In this document: positions 40,334-48,277 of the stretch, in pieces
How the letters are laid out: each line of letters opens with the position of its first letter
How positions within the stretch are numbered: position 1 is the stretch's first letter
NCBI GenBank assembly: GCA_022791685.1
Contig: JAAVZO010000002.1
Location: 1 to 57,907, forward strand
Origin: Clostridiales bacterium
GTDB lineage: Bacteria; Bacillota; Clostridia; Oscillospirales; CAG-272
Direction of reading: 5' to 3'
Length of the DNA stretch: 57,907 nucleotides
Position numbers and translations under genes: made by a program
The notes under the pieces: generated by a model
What the model saw: only the letters and a program-made list of their open reading frames with translations
The model's database searches: none
What the model was told of the DNA's origin: nothing

Positions 40334-40362
40334 TTGACATATTTGAAGATTTGTGATATAAT
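40334..40362 (+). promoter_or_regulatory. Promoter of pnuC
   Basis: Perfect consensus: TTGACA (40334-40339), 17 nt, TATAAT (40357-40362). The transcript would carry about 90 nt of leader. Confidence 0.85.
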
Positions 40363-40390
40363 TATACAAACAAAATCTGCCACCGGGTAG

Positions 40391-40448
40391 AAGCGCTTGA
40401 TACACATCGTTAGGTCTTAGAAGATGTGTATCAAGTGCTTATTTTTTT
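40391..40448 (+). terminator. Leader terminator (attenuator) before pnuC
   Basis: AAGCGCTTGATACACATC pairs with the complementary segment ending TCAAGTGCTT (40422-40440), forming a stem of about 18 bp with minor mismatch, followed by ATTTTTTT. It is a complete intrinsic terminator placed between promoter and start codon, the ribosome-binding site GGAGGA beginning right after the T-run. This implies conditional antitermination. The ligand-sensing part, if any, would be the short 40369-40420 segment, which I cannot match to a known riboswitch. Confidence 0.75.
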
Positions 40449-40460
40449 GGAGGAACTATT

Positions 40461-41144
40461 ATGCTAAACAAAATTAAAGGCTATTTCACTAAATGTGAAA
40501 TAGCTTTGTGGGGAATATCGGTTTTACTGATTACCGCCTTTTTTCTGATATTCGACCGCTCGAATTATCTTACCCTTATCGCGTCGCTGATTGGTGTGAC
40601 TTCTCTAATATTCAACGCGAAGGGCAATCCGATAGGGCAGGCGTTGATGATAGTTTTCAGTCTGCTGTACGGGGTTATCTCGTTCGGATTTGCGTATTAC
40701 GGCGAGATGATCACATATATCGGGATGACGCTGCCGATGGCGGTAGCCGCGCTGATTTCATGGGTGAAAAATCCGAGCGATGAGAATAGATCCGAAGTAA
40801 AGGTGAACAATATCAAACCGAGCGAGTTTGTATTTTTAGCGCTGCTTACTGCGATAGTAACGGTGATATTCTACTTCATTTTAGCGGCGTTCAACACGGC
40901 AAACCTGATACCGAGCACGATATCGGTGGCGACCTCATTCGCGGCGGCATATCTGACTTTCCGTCGAAGTCCGTATTATGCACTGCTGTACGCCGCGAAC
41001 GACGTGGTGCTTATTGTGTTGTGGACGCTCGCGTCGTTCAGCGATATCACGTACATATCGACGGTAGTCTGCTTCACGTTGTTTTTAGCTGGAGATATAT
41101 ACGGGTATATCAAGTGGAAGAAGCGTTCGAAGGAACAAATATAG
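40461..41144 (+). CDS. pnuC: PnuC-family vitamin transporter
   Basis: This membrane protein of 227 residues has about seven helices. It has the PnuC pattern FNAKGNPIGQALMIVFSLLY near the N-terminus and YYALLYAANDVVLIVLWTLA in the later half, the region that binds nicotinamide riboside in relatives, and it ends DIYGYIKWKK. PnuC proteins are facilitators for nicotinamide riboside. Related members carry thiamine or riboflavin, so the substrate is not certain. Expression is probably controlled by the leader terminator. Confidence 0.82.
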   Translation: MLNKIKGYFTKCEIALWGISVLLITAFFLIFDRSNYLTLIASLIGVTSLIFNAKGNPIGQALMIVFSLLYGVISFGFAYYGEMITYIGMTLPMAVAALISWVKNPSDENRSEVKVNNIKPSEFVFLALLTAIVTVIFYFILAAFNTANLIPSTISVATSFAAAYLTFRRSPYYALLYAANDVVLIVLWTLASFSDITYISTVVCFTLFLAGDIYGYIKWKKRSKEQI

Positions 41145-41157
41145 ACGATATTTTACA

Positions 41158-41185
41158 TGACCTATGAAAATTTGTATGCTATAAT
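41158..41185 (+). promoter_or_regulatory. Promoter of the AraC-DUF2000 operon
   Basis: ATGACC (41158-41163), 16 nt, TATAAT (41180-41185) within TGCTATAAT, an extended -10. The AGGAG ribosome-binding site follows at 41192-41196. Confidence 0.6.
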
Positions 41186-41236
41186 ATAGTTAGGAGATGG
41201 TGTTACATCAAACGGACTGTTTGTTTTGATGAGGAA

Positions 41237-42016
41237 TTGAATATCGAGGCTTATCGGCTTGAAGGCTTTGCACGGCCGTTTCCGCAGCATTTCCATGATT
41301 ACTACGTGTTTGGTATGATAGAGTCCGGCACTCGCGATATGTGCTGCTGCGGACACGATTATATCGTAGGCTGCGGCGACGTGATTTTATTGAGCCCGAA
41401 CGATAGTCACGGCTGCGTACAGGCTGACGGATGTGCGTTCGATTACCGTGGGCTGAACATCTCGCAGTCGGTCATGCTCGAACTGACTGAAGCGGTAGCG
41501 GGAGAGGGTATGCTGCCGCGGTTTTCGGCTAATGTGATTCAGAATAATGAGATACGTTCATGTATTTTGCAGCTGCATAATATGATAATGTCAGGCTGGA
41601 AATCATTTGAGCGCAAGGAAACGCTTTATACGCTAATTTCGTTAATTATCGAGCAATTCGCAGTGCAAAAGAGCGGCGTGAAGTCAAACTATGCCGACTG
41701 CATCGAGCTTGCGATTCGATATATATCGGAGCATTACAGCGAGCGGATCACATTGCAGCAGTTATGTGATCGCAGCCATTTGAGCAAATCGACGCTGCTG
41801 CGGGAGTTTACGCGAATCAAGGGAGTAACGCCGTATCGATATTTGCAGGCGGTGCGTATAAATAAGGCGAAGGAACTGCTCGAAGTTGGCGTACCGCAGG
41901 CTGAGGTTGCGCTGATGACCGGATTTTTCGACCAAAGCCACTTTTCGAATACATTTACGATGTTCATAGGACTGCCGCCAGCAGAGTACAACAAAATTTT
42001 CAGGGAGAATAAATAA
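41237..42016 (+). CDS. AraC family regulator with cupin sensor domain
   Basis: The N-terminal cupin (FPQHFHDYYVFGMIESGTRD, GCGDVILLSPNDSHGC) is a sugar or metabolite sensor. The C-terminal AraC HTH pair is at YISEHYSERITLQQLCDRSH, LSKSTLLREFTRIKGVTPYR and AEVALMTGFFDQSHFSNTF. The only standard start is TTG 41237, only 1-2 nt after GAGGA. In-frame codons further upstream read IKRTVCFDEEL, like the start of relatives, and AGGAG (41192-41196) is well placed for a non-standard ATC codon at 41207. The true N-terminus is thus uncertain. The gene is followed after 1 nt by DUF2000. Confidence 0.85.
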   Translation: MNIEAYRLEGFARPFPQHFHDYYVFGMIESGTRDMCCCGHDYIVGCGDVILLSPNDSHGCVQADGCAFDYRGLNISQSVMLELTEAVAGEGMLPRFSANVIQNNEIRSCILQLHNMIMSGWKSFERKETLYTLISLIIEQFAVQKSGVKSNYADCIELAIRYISEHYSERITLQQLCDRSHLSKSTLLREFTRIKGVTPYRYLQAVRINKAKELLEVGVPQAEVALMTGFFDQSHFSNTFTMFIGLPPAEYNKIFRENK

Positions 42017-42017
42017 T

Positions 42018-42452
42018 ATGAGTGAAGAAAAATGTGTAATGGTTATCGACGATAGCCAGCCAGTAGGTGTTATTGCAAATATCGCGGCAATACTTGGGGT
42101 AACGATAGGCAAGTGCCGTCCTGACGTAGTAGGACGAGATATACTTGATGTGAGCGGTAGTGTTCACGCAGGAATAATAAAATTTCCAGTGCCGATACTT
42201 GGAAGTAGCAAGGAAGAGTTGAAGCAGCTGCGTGAAAAGCTGGACAATGAACTGTATGCAGAGCTTATAGTTGTTGATTTCACTACGCTTGCGCAAGGCT
42301 GCCGAACATATGATGAATACATTGAAAAAATGGAAAAAAGCGATGCTGCCGAGCTTGATTATATAGGAATAGCGATAAGCGGAGACAAGAAGAAAATAAA
42401 CAGACTGACATCTATGCTGCGAAGTGCGGGAAGGTCTAATAATCAAGGATAA
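42018..42452 (+). CDS. DUF2000 family protein
   Basis: This protein of 144 residues has the DUF2000 core: KCVMVIDDSQPVGVIANIAA, then GRDILDVSGSVHAGIIKFPV (G-x-x-x-x-D-x-x-G-x-x-H) and VVDFTTLAQGCRTYDEYIEK. The fold is peptidyl-tRNA-hydrolase-2-like but the function is unknown. Genes of this family often follow an AraC or Lrp-like regulator, as here. It ends facing a convergent AraC gene. Confidence 0.8.
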   Translation: MSEEKCVMVIDDSQPVGVIANIAAILGVTIGKCRPDVVGRDILDVSGSVHAGIIKFPVPILGSSKEELKQLREKLDNELYAELIVVDFTTLAQGCRTYDEYIEKMEKSDAAELDYIGIAISGDKKKINRLTSMLRSAGRSNNQG

Positions 42453-42470
42453 TATCCAACAGCGGAAGAC

Positions 42471-43262
42471 TTATTTTTTTTGACTGCGCCTATGGGTGTA
42501 GTCCGTCGGGGTAGTTTGGGTCATTTCTTTGAATACGCGGTTGAAGGTTCGCTGCGATGAAAAACCGCATTCATATGTTATATCTGTCATGCTTAGGTCG
42601 GTGTTCAATAATAAATTTATTGCCTTTTCTATTCGAATCGAATGCAGTAGGTTAGTGAAGCCGCCGCCCAGCGCACTCGATATCAGCTGCGATACATATG
42701 TACGACTGAAACCGAGCGCATGAGCTGCTGAATCGGCTGTCAGCGATGGGTCGTCGAGATTGTCGATACAATATCGGATTATGCGCTCTATGCTAATATT
42801 CGGCTGCGCTGCCGATGTCAGCTCCATTTTTGAAATGAGCTCGCCGACTATCGTTGTCAGGCAGCTCTCAAATAGACGCGAGTCGGCTTTGCTGTTGAAT
42901 ATTTCATTCAAATGCAGTAAAAGCTTGTCAAAATATTGATAGAATCGTGATATGTTTATCACCGGTTCCTTTGGCTGAAGGCTTAACAGCGTGTCTGCAA
43001 AGGCGTTCACCATCGTTGGAGAAAATATAGCAATGAGCGTTTCATTTATACCAAGGTTGACGTATGCGTGCTCAACGAACGGAAATGCGAAGAATATATC
43101 ACCGCTGTGCAGCTCATATGTCACGCCGCCTGAGATAACACGGTATTCTCCATTTATTATATACAACAGCTCGCACTCGTAGTGCCTGTGGCTCTCTACT
43201 GTGATGTTATCGCCTATTTGTACTATCGCGCTGTTGAAAAAATCACTGTGATAAGTCGGCAT
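42471..43262 (-). CDS. AraC family regulator next to a sugar-binding lipoprotein
   Basis: The protein has 263 residues from ATG 43262 (AAGGAGTTGACGAT upstream). The longer open frame is not supported. The cupin domain is ITVESHRHYECELLYIINGE and HSGDIFFAFPFVEHAYVNLG. The DNA-binding domain is PSLTADSAAHALGFSRTYVS and LSMTDITYECGFSSQRTFNR ending TPTDYTHRR. It is divergent from the solute-binding protein gene and probably controls it in response to a sugar. Confidence 0.85.
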   Translation of the reverse strand: MPTYHSDFFNSAIVQIGDNITVESHRHYECELLYIINGEYRVISGGVTYELHSGDIFFAFPFVEHAYVNLGINETLIAIFSPTMVNAFADTLLSLQPKEPVINISRFYQYFDKLLLHLNEIFNSKADSRLFESCLTTIVGELISKMELTSAAQPNISIERIIRYCIDNLDDPSLTADSAAHALGFSRTYVSQLISSALGGGFTNLLHSIRIEKAINLLLNTDLSMTDITYECGFSSQRTFNRVFKEMTQTTPTDYTHRRSQKK

Positions 43263-43428
43263 ATCGTCAACTCCTTTTTTAATAATTCTGCATATAGTAT
43301 AGCACAAATCGCACAATTTGTCCAGTATATACGCTGAAATAACTTTAAAATGTCTAATTGGTGTGGTATAATTATATCGACCGCGAAGGATATGCTGTCC
43401 GGTCAATATTAAAAAGGAGCATAAAATA

Positions 43429-44895
43429 ATGAAGATTACACAAAAGCGCAGTATTGCATTGCTGCTTTGCGCACTGCTCGCTGCTTGCAGTATGTTCTCC
43501 TGCGGCGATAAGCAGGGAGAACCGAACGATACGAGCGACCAGACCTCAGCTGATACGTCGGCGGAGGAAAAAGAGCCGGAGTATGTGTTCACGAAGGAGT
43601 ACGCCGGAAAGACTATCAATGTGCTGAACAATGAGGATATCTACAGTATGCACGAGGTCATAGACCCGGGAGAAAGCAACGGTGATATACTCAACGATAC
43701 TCAGTACAACGCTGTTCGCCGTCTTGAAAAAGAGATGGATATCATTTGGAACGAGCATAATGTACCACTCGATGGAAGCGGAGATTTTGCTTCAGTTTTG
43801 AGCAATATGATCCTTTCGAATGACAGTGAATACGACCTTGTCTATATGAATGTGAAATCGCTGAATCGCTTCTCGAGCGACGGCTCACTTTTTAATTTAC
43901 TCGATTTTGATGAGCTGAAGCTTGATGAGTCTTGGTATGTTTCCTCGTACAATGACTACAATATAGTCAATAACAAGCTTTATACGGCGTTTGGATATTC
44001 TAATCTGTCGATAGTTGACGCTATCAATTGCTTGAGCTTTAATCAGTCAATGATGGAAGAGCTGAACCTCGAACTGCCGTATGATGCAGTCCGCGAGGGA
44101 AAGTGGACGGTCGATATGTTCAAAAGCTATCTCACTGCTGCGGCGAATCTTAATGGTGACAGTTCATTTGCATGGACTAATGATGGAAAGTGCGTTTACG
44201 GTATCTCAATGCCGCAAAATGCCGGTTTAAAATGGATGTATGGCTGCGGCGAATTTTTAGCTGATTATGAAGATGGAAAGATAGTGCTGACAGCTGGCCG
44301 CGAGAGCTTTTACAGCGCCGCCGATAAGGTAGCTTCCATATTCAGCTCTGGCGATGGCACTGTATATCTCGGTCACTTTAATGGTGACGATGCACCGGGC
44401 TCGTACATCAACGGCTTTGAGTCTCAGCGCGCTATGTTCGGAGTATCCGAGGTCGCAAAGGCTAACCGTATGCGCAATATGGATTATGAATTTGGCGTGC
44501 TGCCGTATCCGAAATACGATGAAAATCAGTCGCGCTATTATACGAGCGTATCGTATCCGGCTTCTGGAATTTCTATACCGGTAACTGCGGTTGACTCGAA
44601 TTTCTCAGCAGCTGTCGGAGACGCGATCAACTACGTGTTCTACAATGATGTATGGGATACGTTCCGCAGAGTAACGCTTGAGACGAAAAATCTGAGAAAT
44701 GACGATTCGATAGAAATGCTTGATATGATCCTCAACTCGACGTATCCGGATTTTTGCACGATATACCAAATGGGACTTGACCTTGATAGTGCGATGAGTG
44801 CAAAGCTTAGAGAGGGCGATCCGGCAATTGCTTCGATATTTGCGTCGCATGAATCGAGCATGAAGGCTGCTATCGAGAAGGTCAACGAGCAGTAA
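43429..44895 (+). CDS. Sugar-type extracellular solute-binding lipoprotein
   Basis: The 488-residue protein has a lipoprotein signal (ALLLCALLAACSMFSC) followed by an acidic linker, then a type 2 periplasmic-binding-protein fold of family 1 size: EDIYSMHEVIDPGESNGDIL, SEYDLVYMNVKSLNRFSSDG, EFGVLPYPKYDENQSRYYTS. It probably binds an oligosaccharide outside the cell. No permease or ATPase gene follows within view; the operon ends in a terminator. It may share permeases encoded elsewhere. Confidence 0.82.
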   Translation: MKITQKRSIALLLCALLAACSMFSCGDKQGEPNDTSDQTSADTSAEEKEPEYVFTKEYAGKTINVLNNEDIYSMHEVIDPGESNGDILNDTQYNAVRRLEKEMDIIWNEHNVPLDGSGDFASVLSNMILSNDSEYDLVYMNVKSLNRFSSDGSLFNLLDFDELKLDESWYVSSYNDYNIVNNKLYTAFGYSNLSIVDAINCLSFNQSMMEELNLELPYDAVREGKWTVDMFKSYLTAAANLNGDSSFAWTNDGKCVYGISMPQNAGLKWMYGCGEFLADYEDGKIVLTAGRESFYSAADKVASIFSSGDGTVYLGHFNGDDAPGSYINGFESQRAMFGVSEVAKANRMRNMDYEFGVLPYPKYDENQSRYYTSVSYPASGISIPVTAVDSNFSAAVGDAINYVFYNDVWDTFRRVTLETKNLRNDDSIEMLDMILNSTYPDFCTIYQMGLDLDSAMSAKLREGDPAIASIFASHESSMKAAIEKVNEQ

Positions 44896-44928
44896 GTAAA
44901 TAGTTTATTATAGTTAAGTGGTTTGCTG

Positions 44929-44964
44929 CACTAAATCCGACGTTTAGTCGGATTTAGTGTTTTT
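44929..44964 (+). terminator. Terminator after the solute-binding protein gene
   Basis: CACTAAATCCGAC-GTTTA-GTCGGATTTAGTG is a perfect 13-bp stem followed by TTTTT. Confidence 0.88.
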
Positions 44965-44973
44965 GTCATTTGG

Positions 44974-45163
44974 GTGCAAGCAATTCAAGCTGACTTCGCT
45001 ATGTTGATAACAATTTTAGGTGAGATCGCCACAGTTATCATTGTAAACAAGGCTGCTTGTATGATCAAATCAGCTATATTATTGATTAGCCGTAATTTAC
45101 GAAAATTGATATTTTATTCTCTTATTATTTTACAAGCAAAGATCAAAAAAAATCTCAGCTATA
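44974..45163. other. Noncoding gap before the second polysaccharide operon
   Basis: This AT-rich stretch has no gene I can support. An open frame of 88 codons (44974-45240) has no ribosome-binding site, runs across the promoter at 45164-45192 and resembles nothing known, so I do not call it. Confidence 0.5.
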
Positions 45164-45192
45164 TTGACTTTATTCGATTTTTATGCTATAAT
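45164..45192 (+). promoter_or_regulatory. Promoter of the second polysaccharide operon
   Basis: TTGACT (45164-45169), 17 nt, TATAAT (45187-45192) with an extended TGC. The leader to the first gene is about 260 nt, long enough for antitermination control. GGAG precedes ATG 45459 by 10 nt. The first operon also uses TTGACT with a 17-nt spacer. Confidence 0.75.
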
Positions 45193-45458
45193 TATATAGT
45201 CATTTTATTGTGTGCGTATTTTTGCGGCGCAATTATTTAAACAAAATTTGTACTGCATAATTGAAGTATAAGACTGCTGCCACTTTATATTTGTCTTCAT
45301 TAATATGCTATGTCTGTTGCAAGATTTGATGGATTTTCTCATAATGTGCTACTGGTATATTAACGACAGAAAATTGGAACAAAATATTGCAGTGAAATAA
45401 TTTTTTAAGTTTTGGGCGTAAAGCCTATTTTGCTTATAAACGGAGTTTTTTAGAAAAT

Positions 45459-46100
45459 ATGTATAAGCATTTTTTCAAACGGTCGATAGATATTATTTTA
45501 TCCACAATCGGGATCGTCGTGCTGACTCCTGTGTGGATTATTCTTGCTATTGCTATCAAGATTGACGATCCCGGTCCAGTATTCTTCAAGCAGAAGCGGA
45601 TCGCGCAAAATAAAAACGGCGAAAAGCAGTATTTTACGATTTTGAAATATAGATCTATGAAGATGAGCACGCCTCACGATATGCCGACACATATGTTAGA
45701 AAATCCTGAACAGTACATAACTAAAGTGGGCAGAGTCCTTCGCAGGACTTCACTCGATGAGTTACCACAGATTTTTTGTATCTGGGTAGGTAAAATGGCG
45801 ATAATAGGTCCTAGGCCAGCATTATACAACCAGGATGACCTTTACGCTGAACGAGAGAAATACGGTGCCAACGATGTCAAGCCGGGGCTCACTGGGTGGG
45901 CACAGATCAACGGCCGGGATGAGCTGGAGATTGATGTGAAAGCAAAACTTGACGGTGAATATGTAGAGAAGATGAGTTTTTTGTTTGATTGCAAATGTTT
46001 CTTTGGAACGATATTGAGTGTATTGAAGCATGATGGTGTCGTCGAAGGAGGAACTGGCGAAATACATAAGCAGGAAGAAAAAGAGACGGTCAGCAAATGA
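45459..46100 (+). CDS. Undecaprenyl-phosphate phosphoglycosyl transferase (PglC-like)
   Basis: This 213-residue initiating transferase is a paralogue of the one at 17197. It shares the reentrant helix, DDPGPVFFKQKRIAQNKNGE, the catalytic SLDELPQI (Asp-Glu), GPRPALYNQDDLYAEREKYG, PGLTGWAQINGRDELEI and the tail VVEGGTGEIHKQEEKE. It loads the first sugar phosphate of the second polysaccharide. The start overlap with the epimerase gene (ATGA) indicates coupled translation. Confidence 0.88.
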   Translation: MYKHFFKRSIDIILSTIGIVVLTPVWIILAIAIKIDDPGPVFFKQKRIAQNKNGEKQYFTILKYRSMKMSTPHDMPTHMLENPEQYITKVGRVLRRTSLDELPQIFCIWVGKMAIIGPRPALYNQDDLYAEREKYGANDVKPGLTGWAQINGRDELEIDVKAKLDGEYVEKMSFLFDCKCFFGTILSVLKHDGVVEGGTGEIHKQEEKETVSK

Positions 46101-46969
46101 AAAAAATATTGATAACAGGTGCAAACAGTTACATAGGCGTTTCTGTAGAGAACTGGTTGAAAATGAATCCTGAATCATATTCTGTTGATACAATCGACAT
46201 GATGGATGGTACATGGAAGAAATATGATTTTTCATCATATGATGTGGTTTATCATGTTGCCGGAATTGCACATGCTGATGTTGGAAATGTCAGTGAAGAA
46301 ACGAAACAGCTTTATTATGAAGTCAACACAAACCTTGCTATAGAGGTTGCAGAAAAAGCCAAAAACGAAGGTGTAGCTCAGTTTATTTTCATGTCATCTA
46401 TGATTGTCTATTCCGGTTGTAAAGAGAAAATGATCACCGAGCAAACCGTGCCAAAAGCTTTGAATTTTTATGGAGATTCCAAGTTGCAGGCAGATCTGAA
46501 ACTACAGTCAATGAAGAACAACAACTTCAAAGTGGTTATTCTTCGTCCACCGATGATTTACGGAAAAGGAAGCAAGGGCAATTACCCGGAACTTGCAAAA
46601 TTGGCAACTAAACTGCCGATATTTCCAAAAGTGAGCAATAAGCGCTCTATGCTTCATATTGACAATCTGTGTGAATTTGTGAAGCTGATGATCGACAATG
46701 AGGAATCAGGTGTGTTTTTTCCGCAGAATGGAGAGTATACAGTAACAAGCACCATGGTAAAAATGATCGCTAATGCGAAAGGGCATAAAATATGCTTGAT
46801 TTCCGGATTCGGTTGGGCTGTAAATCTGATGATGAAAATTCCCGGAAAAATTGGCGGTCTTGCAACTAAAGCGTTTGGAAGCAGTGTTTATGAAATGAGC
46901 ATGAGTGAGTATAAAGAAAACTACCGAGTTAGAACATTGAACGAAAGTATTGAATTGACGGAGGGCTAA
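46097..46969 (+). CDS. NAD-dependent sugar epimerase/dehydratase (SDR)
   Basis: This extended SDR of 290 residues has the nucleotide-binding MKKILITGANSYIGVSVENW (G-x-x-x-x-I-G), the SSMIVYSG strand and the catalytic-type Tyr-Lys in NFYGDSKLQADL (Y-x-x-x-K), then VVILRPPMIYGKGSKGN. Such enzymes in this position epimerise or reduce the UDP-sugar or the lipid-linked sugar. The pair PglC-like plus SDR is frequent in Firmicute capsule loci. The exact substrate is not readable. Confidence 0.82.
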   Translation: MKKILITGANSYIGVSVENWLKMNPESYSVDTIDMMDGTWKKYDFSSYDVVYHVAGIAHADVGNVSEETKQLYYEVNTNLAIEVAEKAKNEGVAQFIFMSSMIVYSGCKEKMITEQTVPKALNFYGDSKLQADLKLQSMKNNNFKVVILRPPMIYGKGSKGNYPELAKLATKLPIFPKVSNKRSMLHIDNLCEFVKLMIDNEESGVFFPQNGEYTVTSTMVKMIANAKGHKICLISGFGWAVNLMMKIPGKIGGLATKAFGSSVYEMSMSEYKENYRVRTLNESIELTEG

Positions 46970-46972
46970 ATT

Positions 46973-48226
46973 ATGCCGGAAAAGAAAAAGCATATTCTTG
47001 TCCTCAGCCAATATTTCTATCCGGAACCATTCCGTATCAATGATATGTGCAAAGAGTGGGTGAAGCGTGGATATGAAGTTACTGTAGTGACAGGTATTCC
47101 AAATTACCCACAAGGGAAATTTTATGACGGCTATAGCTGGATGAAAAAACGCAATGAGGAATGGGACGGCATTCATATTATTCGCCTACCTTTGATTGCA
47201 AGGGGACATAGCTCTATAGGTATGGCTCTAAACTATTTTTCCTTTGTTTTATCCGGATTTTTCTGGAAGTGCTTTACGAAAGTCAAAGCAGACTATGTGT
47301 TTATGTTTGAAGTTTCACCCATGACACAGTGTCTTGTTGGGGTTTGGTATGCAAAGCGCAGAAAGATCCCATGCTATTTATACGTTCAGGACTTATGGCC
47401 TGAGAATGTGGAAATTGTTACGGGTATTCACAGCAAAGTCGTTCTTGCTCCGATCGGCAAAATGGTCAATTACATATACAAGCGGTGTGATCATATATTC
47501 GCTACTTCTCCGAGCTTTGTAACGGAAATTCAAAAACGATGTGCAGGAAATGAAAAAGAGAAGGTTACCTACTGGCCACAGTATGCTGAGGAGTTTTATC
47601 AGCCTGTTGAACGTAGCAGAGCGTTTGAACAGACACCTGAAATTCTGGATGACGGCAGTTTCAAAGTGATATTTACAGGTAACATCGGACAAGCACAAGG
47701 ACTTGATATTCTTCCGCAGACGGCAAAACTTCTGAAAGGGCAGAATATCAAATTTGTGATCGTTGGTGATGGTAGAAGTAAGGACGATTTCGTGAAGCAG
47801 ATCAAAGAATGTGATGTGGAAGAAATGTTCCTGTTCATCGGCAGGCAGCCTGCAGAGCGAATTCCGGCGATGCTTGGATGCTGTAATGCAGCGTTTGTGT
47901 CGTTTATGGACAACGAATTGTTTACAAAGACGATTCCTGCAAAATTGCAGTCGTATATGGCTTGCGGTATGCCGATTATTGCTGTAGCCAGCGGAGAAAC
48001 AAAGAGACTCATAGAAGAGGCTGGCTGCGGAATTTGTTGTGAACTTGGAAATGTACAGGGATTAGCAAAGGGTATTCAAACTCTTACCAATGAGAATGGT
48101 ATTTTAGATATGGCAAGATATTCAAGAGATTATTTTGAAAAACATTTTTATAAGAAAAAACTTATGGATGAAATGGATCGCTATTTCGATATAATTGAAA
48201 GTGAAACTATAAATTCAAATTGCTGA
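46973..48226 (+). CDS. GT4 glycosyltransferase (WbuB-like)
   Basis: This enzyme of 417 residues has the WbuB-type opening HILVLSQYFYPEPFRINDMC and VVTGIPNYPQGKFYDGY, then YVQDLWPENVEIVTG. The C-terminal half has FTGNIGQAQGLDILPQTAKL, FVIVGDGRSKDDF and the FTKTIPAKLQSYMACGMPII donor region. WbuB-like enzymes transfer N-acetyl-fucosamine-type sugars in other bacteria, which would fit an acetamido sugar here. That is inference. Confidence 0.85.
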   Translation: MPEKKKHILVLSQYFYPEPFRINDMCKEWVKRGYEVTVVTGIPNYPQGKFYDGYSWMKKRNEEWDGIHIIRLPLIARGHSSIGMALNYFSFVLSGFFWKCFTKVKADYVFMFEVSPMTQCLVGVWYAKRRKIPCYLYVQDLWPENVEIVTGIHSKVVLAPIGKMVNYIYKRCDHIFATSPSFVTEIQKRCAGNEKEKVTYWPQYAEEFYQPVERSRAFEQTPEILDDGSFKVIFTGNIGQAQGLDILPQTAKLLKGQNIKFVIVGDGRSKDDFVKQIKECDVEEMFLFIGRQPAERIPAMLGCCNAAFVSFMDNELFTKTIPAKLQSYMACGMPIIAVASGETKRLIEEAGCGICCELGNVQGLAKGIQTLTNENGILDMARYSRDYFEKHFYKKKLMDEMDRYFDIIESETINSNC

Positions 48227-48277
48227 TCATAATTCAATAGTGCTAAATATTTTAAAATTAGCAATTCTATAAATAAT

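Noticed and set aside
43263-43631. N-terminal extension of the minus-strand AraC regulator
   Set aside because: The extension runs back across the intergenic promoter region into the divergent gene. ATG 43262 has a perfect ribosome-binding site and begins the cupin domain.
44974-45240. Open frame of 88 codons before the second polysaccharide operon
   Set aside because: No ribosome-binding site, hydrophobic translation of AT-rich DNA, and it crosses the operon promoter.
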